The translations under genes were made by a program, and so were the position numbers. A stretch of 64,000 bases of DNA, from positions 108,052,988 through 108,116,987 of the forward strand of contig CAKMRJ010005523.1 of assembly GCA_928212115.1 (NCBI GenBank). Reading direction: 5' to 3'. The notes under the pieces were generated by a model, which saw only the letters and a program-made list of their open reading frames with translations, did not search any database and was not told the origin of the DNA. Source of the DNA: Lactuca virosa. Its lineage: Eukaryota; Streptophyta; Magnoliopsida; Asterales; Asteraceae. Positions 10,994 through 22,236 of this stretch are shown here, piece after piece. The stretch's first letter is position 1. Each line of letters begins with the position of its first letter.

Positions 10994-11852
10994 TGTGACA
11001 ACCATCAATTTTGGTCAACACAAAGTCAACAAAAGTCAACCAGGTCAACTCAACTCGTATTAGAATTTTAGGAGAAACGTGATATTCCCTAATGTTACTA
11101 ATGTACTATTGACAACTTATAATTCAAAGTACCTCTCTTTTTACCAATTATTGAATATAAACCCTGATTAGGGTTAGTAACGTAAAAATTCGATAATTCA
11201 TTTATATATTATTTAGGTATAAATAATATTCATAACACAATGTAGTTAAGTTCATAAACCTTATACTACATGACAAATTCATAACAAAGGTTACATGTAC
11301 AAATTTTTGGTGAATTCGTCACCAAATGCGACCGATTCTATACCCGACTTAAACACTCAAACTTTAAGGAAAAGAATTAGGAATCATCCTAACTTTCGTG
11401 TAATGTGTTATTATTTTTTATGATAATGATTTTTATAATAATTTGAATTTAAATGAATTCAAATTAAGTAAATATACATCCTTTTTACCACACTTTTTAT
11501 AAAAATCACCAACTTTTATAAAAATTACCCATCCTTTTTATAAAAATAAACTAAGGAAACCACTTTTGTTTTATATGATTATTACACTTTTATAAAGAAT
11601 TATTATTAAATTGGAAGGGACATACTTGAATATTTAATTCAAGATACCATACCCTACCTCCTCCCCCATACCCACCCCCTCACATTCCCTCCCTCTCCTT
11701 CTTATTTTGAACGGGACCCCTCACCGCCCTTCACTCCATCTTCTTCATTTTCTTCATCTCCTCTTAAAGAACAAGTCATTCTCTCAAGATTAATCTCCAT
11801 AAGTTGGTTCTTGATCTTTTGGTAAGTTATTCCTTACTAATCTAGTGATTCT

Positions 11853-11856
<4 letters not shown>

Positions 11857-11905
<49 letters not shown>
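11857..11905. repeat. (TA)n microsatellite
   Basis: About 49 bp of TA repeat within the LTR. Confidence 0.95.
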
Positions 11906-11906
<1 letters not shown>

Positions 11907-12744
11907 TAGTTTTGTTACAATTAAACACATTAATATGTGTTGATATCCATATGATATTTCAATCTTTAAGTGTTCTTAGCTTGAAATCTTTCATCTTCAC
12001 CTCTTTATCCACCAAGAAACACACTCAAGGTGAGTTCATACCCCTCATTTTCATCTTTATCCAAGTTTTAGGGGAGAATACAAGTAAACTTGTATAATTG
12101 TACAAGTTGTTATACATGCTTACTTTCATGTTGTGTAAAAATGTTATCTACATGAAATAATGTTATCACCTAATATTATGAACATTTATGTGTGGTATGT
12201 TGTTTAAAATACAAATTTATGAAAAATGAGTATAAACATGCTATATGTTCTTAAGAAAAAGTCATAAAAACAAAATTATAAAAACTAGGGTTTTTATGAA
12301 CATAATATGATTTTTCTAGCAAAAATGGTTATAACCAAGTTATTACACCATTTTTGTGGGATATAAATCAAAATATGTTATTTTGAACATATGTTATGAA
12401 AATAGTTATAAATACCATGAATTTGGTTTTACAAAAAGAAAACCCAAAAATCTATCATTCTATGTAAAAATTAGGGTTTTCTAGCAAAAATGGTCATGAC
12501 CAAGTTACGGTACCATTTTTGTGAGATTTGACCTAAAATATGTTGTTTTAAACATATAAGGTTAGCTTGACTTAAATTTCACAAAAATGTGAAAATAAAT
12601 TTTACAAAGTTTATACTTTAATATCTATTGTTTGGTGACGTAAAAATGTCAAAAACTAGAAAACTGACTTTATCATACTAATAGTTCATATATTTTGTGT
12701 TACATGTATAATATATGTTATTTATGAACATTTAAACATATTAA

Positions 12745-12746
<2 letters not shown>

Positions 12747-12811
<65 letters not shown>
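12747..12811. repeat. (TA)n microsatellite
   Basis: About 65 bp of TA repeat with one phase slip. Confidence 0.95.
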
Positions 12812-13754
12812 GGTACCACGAAACATCTATAATAAACTATAAGAGGTATAGTTTAGGGTCATTAACACTATTATAACATTTTCGGACAAGAGGAATAATT
12901 ATATAAAAGTATATAATTATTATACACTATATTCATACTATGGAAAAGTGATATTTACACTTACAAGAGTTTTCATTACACAAACCGTAAACTTGTTGAA
13001 ACAATTATGTGAGACAAAGTCTTCACCGTACCTACTAGAGTACACACTAAAGTCCTGAATTATAACCAGAATCTCGGTAAGAGATCATGATACTTGTGTA
13101 TAGATGTATATGAGACTAACAATCCCGCACCTAAGCTGCTAGCTACAACTAGACCGCCAGGAACATTCTGATGCCTGAAGAACGTCGCGGCAGGCCAACT
13201 TCGGTTTTAGCATGGTTGTAATGACTCACATAGTAAATCAACGATATATTTAGTTTACGGGGTAACATGCGTTCAAATGGTTTTATATAAGAATAAGACT
13301 ACATAATACTATTTGAAGTATAGAAATACTTACACATTTTTGGTCTTAGGCTTTTAAGACTACAACTCACTTTAAGAAAATATTGGATTTTCTAGGAACA
13401 AATACTATCATTTTTACGAGGAAAAAATTACAGATTTTTATCCATACAAAACTCTTGTGAACTCACCAACTTAATTGTTGACACTTTTCAAAACTACTTG
13501 TATTCTCAGGAAACCGTTAAACAGATAGTCACAAGACTTTTGAGGATGGGAAGTTATGGCGCCGTACTATTCATTTTTGTCATCATAATGTAATTGGTTT
13601 TGAAACATACAATACTTGGAAACAATGTAACATTCTCAATTATATTTATGATGGTTGTGTTTGCTTTAATCATTATTGTACATTATGTTGTGAGACTGTT
13701 CATGAAGTCATCCACCTCCAGACGTTTCTGTCATCCTGTTTTGGGGGTGTGACA

Positions 13755-14192
13755 TTGGGGGATGGTGGTGGAGCTGATGTGGTCGAGGTTTCAGGGTTTC
13801 TTGTCAGAGGATTGTTTGGTTAAAAATGGTAAACAACGTTTTTTTGGTTTCCTTAAAACCCTACATGGGTTTGTCGAGTTTTAATATGGCCACCACCGAT
13901 GTTTGCTTTGCCTCTAAGCGTGGTTGGGTTGGTGATAGAAATAAATGAAGCTGATTTATCCCTACACATTAATCCAAGTCCAAGCAGACGTGGCGTAAGG
14001 TCGACTCAGTAACGAGTCTATGTTGACTCAACATCTTAGTTGGCACATGACTTGCCAGGGTTACCTCCTAAAATGGGTAAAAGTACCTTTTAAAACGGTA
14101 AAACATGAGTTAGTTCCCTTCAAATGCAAAAAATAGTCACGAGGGTCATTTAAACCAATATACTAAAGTTTGTTGGACTACAGTGACAATAA

Positions 14193-14193
<1 letters not shown>
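13755..14193. other. Non-coding flank
   Basis: The first ~60 bp continue the coding sequence cut by the solo LTR. The rest has no recognisable gene or repeat. Confidence 0.45.

Positions 14194-14261
<68 letters not shown>
14194..14261. repeat. (TA)n microsatellite
   Basis: About 68 bp of TA repeat with one phase slip. Confidence 0.95.
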
Positions 14262-14262
<1 letters not shown>

Positions 14263-14863
14263 CTTGGATACATATATTAATATATAAATAATATGTGCAA
14301 ATATTAATATTTTTTATTAATTAGTGAACTATTTAAATAATCAAAATTGATCAAATATTCAAATAATGATAATGTTAATATTAAAGTTTTAGATAATAAA
14401 AACTTATCGAAAACCATATTCGACCATTCGTTTCATTATAACTAATTATCTAATTTTAATTTTGTATTTCAAATTAAAATTTCAAAACATAAATCCAAAC
14501 ATCCTTTTACAATTTTCATAATTAATTTAGGTCTCTATAAAGTATAAATTCAAGATGACTCTCCCTTCCTCACCATATCACCATTTATATCTACAATACC
14601 AAACAAAAAATCATATATACCATGATAAGACAGACGATTTGCATCTAAAAAGAGACTTACATGGATAATATGACATATACATGACTTTTAATTAATTAAT
14701 TCTTTGAAGAAACACAAAACAAATAATCATATATAACATATTTAATTAAATATTATTCACATCACCATATATAACATATGATCAATAACATGTATCTAAT
14801 CTAAGTCACATTAATGATTCAACCACAACATACAATGACTTTATTAAAAGATTACTAAAACCA

Positions 14864-14866
<3 letters not shown>
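14262..14866. other. AT-rich DNA, no gene seen
   Basis: Very AT-rich, with stops in all frames and no RNA gene. Confidence 0.5.

Positions 14867-14939
<73 letters not shown>
14867..14939. repeat. (TA)n microsatellite
   Basis: About 70 bp of TA repeat with one phase slip, at the edge of the dispersed repeat that follows. Confidence 0.95.
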
Positions 14940-14942
<3 letters not shown>

Positions 14943-16770
14943 GAAGGGTTTCGAGTCTATCAAAGATCAACCATTGGGCAGCGGAAACAACAAACAATTT
15001 TGATATAAGACTCAAAACACCAGATCTAACTCAACTAATCTTTGCAACTTATAGGACACGATAGAATAGAATCATACATTTGCTTTCTTTGTAGGTTTCT
15101 TATTTTGAAAAGCAAGTTGAATGGACAAGAGAACCCAACGTAGAGTTCCTCTTCTGAAATCGCACCCAAGACACATGATACAAGCAGATCTAAGCAACCC
15201 TCAAACTATAAGCTTCAAATAGGACCAAAATCTCGATTATGTGGTCGACCACGACATGGTAAACAACCTGTCACGACATAGGAGCTCCAGTTAAAAAATT
15301 CTTAGGGTTTTGAGGATTCCAAACTTTTGATAGCTGAAGGTATTTTTCTCCTGCATCAAAACCGGATTTGGAGCCCTCTATTTAGAGAGAGGTGATTTGA
15401 AACCCTAGAGATAATTACCAAACTTAATTATAATTATCTATGGAATTCAAATCATTCTGAATGTTTCGTATTCCTTTATTTTACTATTAATTAATTGCAT
15501 TATTAATTAATTAACAAAAATAAGTCCCTCAAAATAAATATATTTTCAGATCTACTTTATTTTGTTCTTACGTGTAACCTAAAAGGACACTATTATTTAT
15601 ATTTATATTAATATTAACAAACTTTGTTATGATTATGGGCACTAATCTCCATCAGCTCCCACTTGCAGTTAGGCACCAACAATTGACCCATCAAATACTT
15701 TCGAGAGATAACAGTGAGTAGTAGTCCAATGCAACTATTGTTCTTATAACAACTTTGTTATAAATATCCCTAAGGGCGTGTTTGGCACAGAACTTTTGGA
15801 AGCGTTTGGGAGCTTCTAGCTTTTAGCTTTTGACAAAACGCTTTAGTTTAAACAAAGAGCTTCGTTTGGCAGTACAAGTGTTTGGCTTTTAGTTTAAACA
15901 AAACGCTCCAATTCTAAAAGCTACTTCATGTAGCGTTTAACAAAACGCTACTGAGCTTTTGAATTCAATTTCCATAATTACCTTTAAAAATATATTTATA
16001 TATTTATTTATTTTTAATCAATTGTCCTTTTATGTAACTTTATATATTTCAAAAGCTTCCAACTATTTTTGTCAAACATTCATATAACAAATAAAAGCTA
16101 CAACTTCCTGCTACCAACTACCCGCTACACGCTACCAGTTACCCGCTACTCGCTTCCAGCTAACAGCTAATTTTTCCAAACACACCCTAAGACTGATAAC
16201 TTCAAATTCTTTTGATCTTCATGATATCTTATTATGAACTAGAGACATAGATCTAGGGTTTAATCTCATGGTTCACGATTATTTTTCCCGATACCGACTT
16301 GTGGTGACATTTAGACTGATTGTCAAATCTAACCAACTCAGTCTCAACTTAGCCAAGCATTTATCGTCAACACCAAATCAACGAGGGCCCAGAGATATCT
16401 ACTTCTCCATTTCTGGCAGAAGGATCAAATAAAATTTGATTACATAGGCTAGTGTTATTCCTCATGCAATATCTAGTCAAACCCTATATGGCTGCCAGTT
16501 ACAAACAACGTTGGGGAAAAACTAAGACACAATAGATTGTAGAATAAGACTGCTTGTATCTCCATTTGAAGAATAAGAAACACAACCATCTTAATTTACT
16601 TATGACATGATCCATGAGGTAACGTGTAAGTACGGTTACTCCAATACTTAAAATCTTAATTTTCAAGTACTCATCAGTATTGGTCGCATGACTTTGCAAT
16701 GTTGATCCTTATAAATAGTCTATCAATACTCTAACAATCTTAATTCACTACTATCTCCAAATAGTATGAT
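14940..16770. repeat. Dispersed repeat, copy 1 (partner at about 51.8-53.0 kb)
   Basis: Landmarks occur in the same order and orientation in both copies: a 'cccaac.tag.g..cctctt' block, 'gtaacctaaaag', 'tgggcactat', 'ctcccacttgcaa', 'atctagtcaa.ccct..atggctgcca', and 'aagacacaatagattgtag'. The copies are clearly divergent. No ORF was recognised. The class is unknown; it may be the LTR or untranslated part of a retroelement. Confidence 0.65.
15774..16187. mobile_element. Tourist-like MITE (PIF/Harbinger type), TSD TAA
   Basis: The termini are GGGCGTGTTTGG on the left and CCAAACACACCC on the right, flanked by TAA on both sides (15771-15773, 16188-16190). A 3-bp TWA duplication is typical of PIF/Harbinger. 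The interior is rich in AGCTTTTAGC-like and 'aaaacgct' motifs. Its length is 414 bp, with no ORF. The related dispersed repeat at 52.6 kb lacks this insertion ('acccttagataagtgat'). Confidence 0.85.
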
Positions 16771-16931
16771 TGATTGTGAAAGTTTAAATAAAAAATTATT
16801 CTAGTAGTGTTTCTAAACATGCAAAATTTGGAACACAGATAATATGAACAAAGATAGCAATTTATTATCAATAATCACTAAAACAAAATATCTAATATGT
16901 TAAAAATGATCAAACTACAAATTAATCAAAC

Positions 16932-17910
16932 CAAATCACTAGCAAATATAAGAATGGTTCTCGTCACTTCCATACCCGAGGGCCTAAAGGTATAGAAGGA
17001 AACTCACGTTTTATGTTTTTTAGGCCGTTAGTAAACGTAAATCAATGTTAACCATTTGAATTGAGTTATTTTGTTACCTAACTTGTCCCATATGTTTACT
17101 TTATTGTACAAACTTAAAACGAGAGGGTTCAAAGATTGAACATGGATATCACATTTTTTGCTATGAAAATATTTCCATTTATTTTTCTGTGTTGTCATTA
17201 TATTTTTAGTAATCTTCTAGAAAAATAAAATATGGTCGTATGTGTGCTATATTAAAAACGAGATGCGAAATAACAAAGCATCGTAATACTTATTAATTAC
17301 TTTGAAGATGGCAAAAAAAGTTGAGTTTTTGCTGATTTTATTTTAAGCATTTACATTGGTTATAGAAGTTTGACTTTCATGAGCCAAATTATTGAAATTT
17401 ACAAAAAAAAAAAAAACTTCATTCTAATTTAGAAGCAATCTACCCTGATAAATAGAAATGGATTTGCCACATGTCCTTCTTCCATTCAATTTGACAAATG
17501 TCATTTTGTCATAATTTTGAAACATATTTATTTTCCACTTGTCATTTATTTCATTTTTCATTTTCAATATATCATTAATTTAGTTTTCATAAATTAAACC
17601 TACTTAATGACTATTAATTTTAAATTTTAATTTCAATTTCAAATAAATTTACAGTTTAAACCTTTGTGCTTAACATTTTGTTATAATTAACCTGTTTAGT
17701 ACATGGGTCTGATAACTAAACACATAATTTTAATTAAATTATTTTTTGCATGTTTTTTTCTCATAATTTTCACTTATTTCAAATTTTAAATTCAAATAAA
17801 CTTTTCAATTGTTCCTATTTAACATTTTGTTTTAATCAACCCGTATAATATACGGGTCTCACAACTAGTATACAATAAATCATGTTGCGGCTCTTTGCAA
17901 AAAAGTGTTT
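16932..17910. repeat. Inverted-repeat arm, left (partner at 28.06-30.75 kb)
   Basis: The reverse complement of this arm is found at 28060-28249 plus 30414-30756, where a LINE separates the two halves. Shared landmarks include 'tacctttaggccctcgggta', 'agcacacatatgaccgtatttt', 'gttggttatagaagtttg' and 'atgttgcggctctttgc'. The arm is interrupted by a Helitron. Confidence 0.8.
17439..17868 (+). mobile_element. Non-autonomous Helitron, 430 bp, with matching empty site
   Basis: The element begins TCTACCCTGATAAATAG and ends CTAG. It sits between host A (17438) and T (17869) with no target duplication, which is the Helitron rule (A^T, 5' TC, 3' CTRR). A GC-rich hairpin, ACCCGTA...TACGGGT (17839-17857), stands 7 nt before the CTAG, as in canonical Helitron 3' ends. 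The inverted copy of this locus at about 28.1 kb (read in reverse) runs straight from 'gaagtaa' into 'tatactat', the unoccupied site. The interior is AT-rich and non-coding. A second, weaker copy of the 3'-end motif (near 17650-17710) precedes the real end. Confidence 0.88.
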
Positions 17911-18147
17911 CTAATGGAATACTAAAATGACAACTAGTATACTATAATAATATATATTTTATTAATTATTATTAAAATTATGAGCAATATACATGGAAGT
18001 CATTATATTTTTAATTTAGTAGGTATTAAAAACTAAAATGATTTCACATTTACCAAGTCATTATTTTATATGTATTCTATGGAATAACATATTATTTTAT
18101 GAAATGTTTTTTTTTTCGGTTTAACAAGTTATATATATATATATATG
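17911..18147. other. AT-rich DNA, no gene seen
   Basis: Short AT-rich stretch ending in a small (TA)n tract at about 18130-18146. Confidence 0.5.
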
Positions 18148-18415
18148 CAAGATTGTTAAGATCGGGATCCTACGTAGGATCGTTTTTGGATTTGTAAGAT
18201 TGGGATCGTAAGATCGGGATCGGGATCCTAAGATCCCACAAAATAAAACATAATTTTAATTTATAATTTTAAAACATGAAATATATTTCAAACATTCAAT
18301 TTTCCGTTCAAAAATTATAAAAACTTCAAAATACTAGTCATAAGTCACAACTCAAAATGATAAACAATAAATTTGTAAAGGGTAAAAGACATAAAAGTTG
18401 TAAAAAAATTCATTT

Positions 18416-18450
<35 letters not shown>

Positions 18451-18597
18451 AGGGAAGGTAGGATCGGATCCCGATCCTACAATCTTACGATCCTACCTGC
18501 GATCCTACCCCAAATACAACCCGTTTACGATCCGACTCGTTTTTCATACCTAGGATCGTAGGATCGTACGATCATGATCGCGATTTTGACAACCATG
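18148..18597. mobile_element. GATC-rich palindromic element, probable MITE
   Basis: The left end (from 18151: GATTGTTAAGATCGGGATC) matches the reverse complement of the right end (18594 back: GGTTGTCAAAATCGCGATC) at about 15 of 19 positions. Inside, many copies of GGATCCTA/TAGGATC and CGATCCTAC lie in opposite orientation on the two sides of a core with a poly-A run (about 18419-18447), so the transcript could form a long hairpin. No ORF. The target duplication is not certain, because the left flank is a TA tract. Confidence 0.6.
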
Positions 18598-18607
18598 GTT
18601 ATATGTA

Positions 18608-19434
18608 TTCGGGTGGCAAAGGCGTCACGGTCGTGCACACCATCCTCGGTGTCACGACCATGGTGGTTCATGGAGTGTGACACAGATAGGCAAGATCAAA
18701 GGCTTTTGGCACTTAATTTCTTTGCTATACATTTAACTAGCATTTAACATCTATTTGTATAAAAATATTTTATTAAATATGAACCATTCCATATTTCCTA
18801 TAAATACCAACCATTTTACTACAAACTTATTCATAACATTTTTTTTTCTTGAACGACTAAAAATTTATTAGAAGCAACTAGCAAGGAGCTAGAGAAAAAA
18901 TACATAGAAATTAAACGGTTCTTTAGAACAAGACATAAAAGCTTTCCGATTCCTACTAGAAAACCACAAAAAAGAATAATATATCATCATATCAAAAATC
19001 ACCTCCTTCCGTTTATCATTTTTCGAAAATAGCAAATTATTTCCATACTTCCAGAGAACCCACAAAGTAGTCTGCACAATCACTTGAAGGAGTTCTCTTC
19101 TTAGTTTAGTAATTATCAAAGATTCCGGCCAAGAAAGTAAACTCGAAAGAGGCAAATGAGAAGAAACTTGCATTTTCGTTTAATATGCATTATTTTTATC
19201 ATTAATAGTAGAATTTTTTTTCTTTTTGTTATGATCCACTAAATTTTAAGCATATTATTTATTGTTTGTTGTTACTGAAGGGGAATAAAGAAGATGAAGG
19301 TTGAGTAGAGTTCGAAAAAGAAGGTTATGCGCTGATCTGGAGATGTTCCTGTGACATAGGAGGCATTGATGAAGAAATCATAGAAAAATTGTTTTTTTGA
19401 CCAATTTCAACAACAAGTCTATAATGAACCAAAG
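18608..19434. repeat. Direct duplicate D1, left part (partner at 30.76-32.21 kb)
   Basis: The sequence from 'gtgcacaccatcctcggtg' to 'taacattt' (about 18630-18840) and from 'tttaatatgcatt' to 'ataatgaacc' (about 19176-19430) matches 30775-30985 and 31968-32212 in the same orientation. In between, D1 has a LINE fragment where D2 has a decayed SANT-like ORF. D1 is cut at 19434 by the Gypsy element and resumes at 27509. Confidence 0.8.
18841..19175 (-). mobile_element. LINE 3'-end fragment
   Basis: On the minus strand an ORF (19173-18889) reads like the C-terminus of plant L1-type LINE ORF2 (WVLWKYGNNLLFSK, and FLWFSSRN followed by a W/F-rich end). It is followed by a tail ending TAGTCGTTCAAGAAAAAAAA, with the A-rich end at 18841. 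The terminal 'gtcgttcaa' also occurs at the 3' end of the LINE at 28.2-30.4 kb, so both belong to one family. Heavily 5'-truncated. Confidence 0.75.
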
Positions 19435-20365
19435 TGTAAAGTCCGAAAAATACCAATAAAAAATTTCATTTTTAACCATCAATCCATACAAACATTTGTT
19501 CCAAAACCAGTCATAGTAAAATGTATCTCTAAAAATCAGAGTAAAACAATAATAATCAGTGCGGAAAAGCCATCAGAGGATGATGTGCAGTCAAACCGGG
19601 CTCTTCCATTTGGAATTGGAAGTAACTGAAAACATTTTAAACATAAACCATAAGCACAAAGCTTAGTGAGTTGTCCAAAAATACCACATAGCATACATAA
19701 GATAGTGCATGATATGGGCCAAGTCATAGTCTTACAATCACTTCCTTCTATGGGCCAAAATCATGGTCTTCTTTTGCAATGTCGAGGCCCAAATATTTGT
19801 CTTACAAACAAAAGCCAAGGGCCACATCCTGGTATTACATGCAAGTATTACGAAGGCAACTAGCATTTTATATACAAATGTCATGGGCTAGATCCTGGTC
19901 GTACACACAATTGCCAGCGGCATAATCCTTGTCTTTCATATAATTGCCAAGAGCCAAATCCTAGTCTTTCATACATATGCCAAGGGCCATACCCTGGTCT
20001 TCCATGCAAGTATCACAAGACAACTACCATCCTACATAGTATAGTGAGAAGACTCACCTCGTAGACGTAGCTAACAGCTCTCACAGCCAACGAACGGGCT
20101 CTATACACATCCTAATAAGCCACACAAGTTAAACCCTTAGTTCACCTTCTAAAATTAGCCAATTGACCAAAAGTCAACAGTGAAAGCCAAAGTCAACAGT
20201 CAAAATCATCATCAGTTGACTTCCACGTCGTGGCCAGTCCATGACCACATCGTGGCTAACAAACTCAGTCCCGATCCAAACTTTAGTCATGAAAAACTCA
20301 GTCGCAAATAACCCGATTTCCACATCGTAGTAGACATGCCACCACGCCATGACTCACTCCGGAAA
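19435..20365 (-). mobile_element. Truncated LTR of a decayed Gypsy element (left copy)
   Basis: The block begins TGTAAAGTCCGAAAAATACC and tracks the 25807-27508 LTR through 'ggatg.tgtgcagtcaa', the run of 'ccaagggccaaatcctggtc' sub-repeats, 'tatagtgagaagactcacctcg' and the 'ccacgtcgtgg' palindromes. Similarity is lost near 20365. In the minus-strand sense it is the 3' LTR, missing its first half. Confidence 0.7.
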
Positions 20366-20713
20366 AAACATCACTGAAAAACAAGAATCACCTCAATTAG
20401 ATGACTTCCTTCCGACACCACTACCAAACCAAAACTTAGTAGAAAACATGCAAAACGACAAAGAAACAGACAGAAACACACCATAGTTTACCAACAAAGA
20501 GAAGGACTAACTACTTTGCCCGAAATATAAAAGCTCTATACTATGCCCGACTTCCAAACATACAGAACCACTCAAACCGCATCCACGATGACCACAATCC
20601 ATAATTTGAGTCGAACCAAACTTCCCTGGCCCTGCGTCATCCTTTTGATAACTGGAAACATAATCCATGACCATCCGCCAATGCCGACAAACTTGCGCTC
20701 GAGTACGAAGGCA

Positions 20714-21087
20714 ACTCCTAACACGAGCCCCAACCATTAATGCTACACCAACATATACATCAATCCTATTGACCGAAGAATTCACAAAATCGATATGCTC
20801 GAGACCTTCCCGATTCCATGTTGTCCTAATAATAAACTGGAATATAAAATCCCCGACCAACTGCTGAAGATAATAACCTTACACACGATCTCACAACAAT
20901 ACTCCTAACACGAGCCCCAACCATTAATGCTACACCAACATATACATCAATCCTATTGACCGAAGAATTCACAAAATCGATATGCTCGAGACCTTCCCGA
21001 TTCCATGTTGTCCTAATAATAAACTGGAATATAAAATCCCCGACCAACTGCTGAAGATAATAACCTCACACACGATCTCACAACAAT
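20714..21087. repeat. Tandem duplication, 2 x 187 bp
   Basis: Copy 1 is 20714-20900 and copy 2 is 20901-21087. Both start 'actcctaacacgagcccc' and end 'gatctcacaacaat'. They differ by one base that I can see (cctTacac versus cctCacac), plus the junction. Confidence 0.9.
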
Positions 21088-21483
21088 CCTCCAACTAAGA
21101 GTCTAACCGACAAAGGCTATCCTAGCCTATCTGTCAACACGGCTCCAACAGACCTCGAGTCTAAACAAGGAACGACTAACCAACCAACACACAATCAACA
21201 AAAATTCCGTTTCACCCCAAGTGAATGTTACGGGCTACATATAGTTTTACATCACACTCGGCCCAAATCGGCCTACGACATATTTCAATCATATGAATGT
21301 TGTGGCCCTCCCACAGTCTTACAACCACCCCTGCACCGGCCTATCCCAACCCAATGAATGCTACGGTCCAGACCGTAGTCTTACAACACTCCCATAAAGG
21401 CCTATCTCAACCTAGTAAATGCTACGGGTCAAACTGTAGTCTTACAACACTTTCGCGATTGCCAGGGGCTTACTCCATGGTCT

Positions 21484-22236
21484 TGTTGGATTAATGTCTA
21501 AGTCCATAACTATATTTGGTATGTATTTGACCCGACCCGGCATGGTCCATTTGGGTTGCACTTCACCGGCACAATTTATATGGATAGTCTTTTGAGAATA
21601 GTATATTTATGATTTATATTAATATATTATAAGTTCTAATATATTAATATGGAATCATATTATTTAATTAGTATTGATCAAGAATTAATTTAGAATTAAT
21701 TAAGTGATCAAAAAGAACTAATTAAATATGGACTCTTATATATATGGAATGGGCCAAGTTCATTTAGGTTGGGCTAAGCTTTCATGGATGGTCCATGGAG
21801 CTTTTAACCCATGGATCCTATGTAAATGAAAGGTCATGGGTATTAGGGTTTACATGGATGTAACCCTAATCCTCCATAATATATAAAGGGGTCCTTGGCT
21901 CACAAAATTGGCACAAGTGTGTGAAAATAAGAGTGGGCCGATTTTAGTGTGCATACATATTCTCTCAAGTTCTTCCAAGGTGTTTTGGTGATTTGTGATT
22001 CCATTTGAGGCTTCCACACTATTGGGGCTAAGTTCTTAAAGCTTGAAGACATCAAGCTACATCAAAAGGTATGTCATCTAACTAGAACTTTGTAGTATAG
22101 GTGCTTCATAATATGCTAGTTAGGATGAAACCTTGGAATAGTTAATATTTGCATGTATAATAGGGAAAAATATAGATCCAAGGTTTATAGGGTTGCATGT
22201 ACACCATAGGAGTGTTAGAATGCACAAAACCCAACA
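21484..22236 (+). mobile_element. Solo LTR of the Copia family, TSD GGTCT
   Basis: 753 bp from TGTTGGATTAATG to ACCCAACA, nearly identical to the LTRs of the Copia element at 39.5-47.1 kb. It is flanked by GGTCT at 21479-21483 and 22237-22241. The internal region is gone, so this is an LTR-LTR recombination product. It sits inside the Gypsy remnant and is therefore younger than it. A TATATAAA box precedes 'ggggtcc'. Confidence 0.95.

Larger units (their letters stand above)
10994..13754. mobile_element. Solo LTR (TGTGACAACC...GGTGTGACA)
   Basis: The block starts TGTGACAACC and ends GGTGTGACA, with the 5' TG and 3' CA expected of an LTR. The flanking 5-mers are TCGGG (10989-10993) and TTGGG (13755-13759), a target duplication with one mismatch. 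Its length is 2761 bp. There is no coding content, and it carries (TA)n tracts at 11857-11905 and 12747-12811. It splits an ORF on the minus strand. The family is probably Gypsy; this is inferred only from size and ends. Confidence 0.72.

Noticed and set aside
20507..20860. Minus-strand ORF of 117 codons
   Set aside because: It lies in the decayed Gypsy interior and overlaps the 187-bp tandem duplication. The peptide matches nothing I know and is partly repeated by the duplication.
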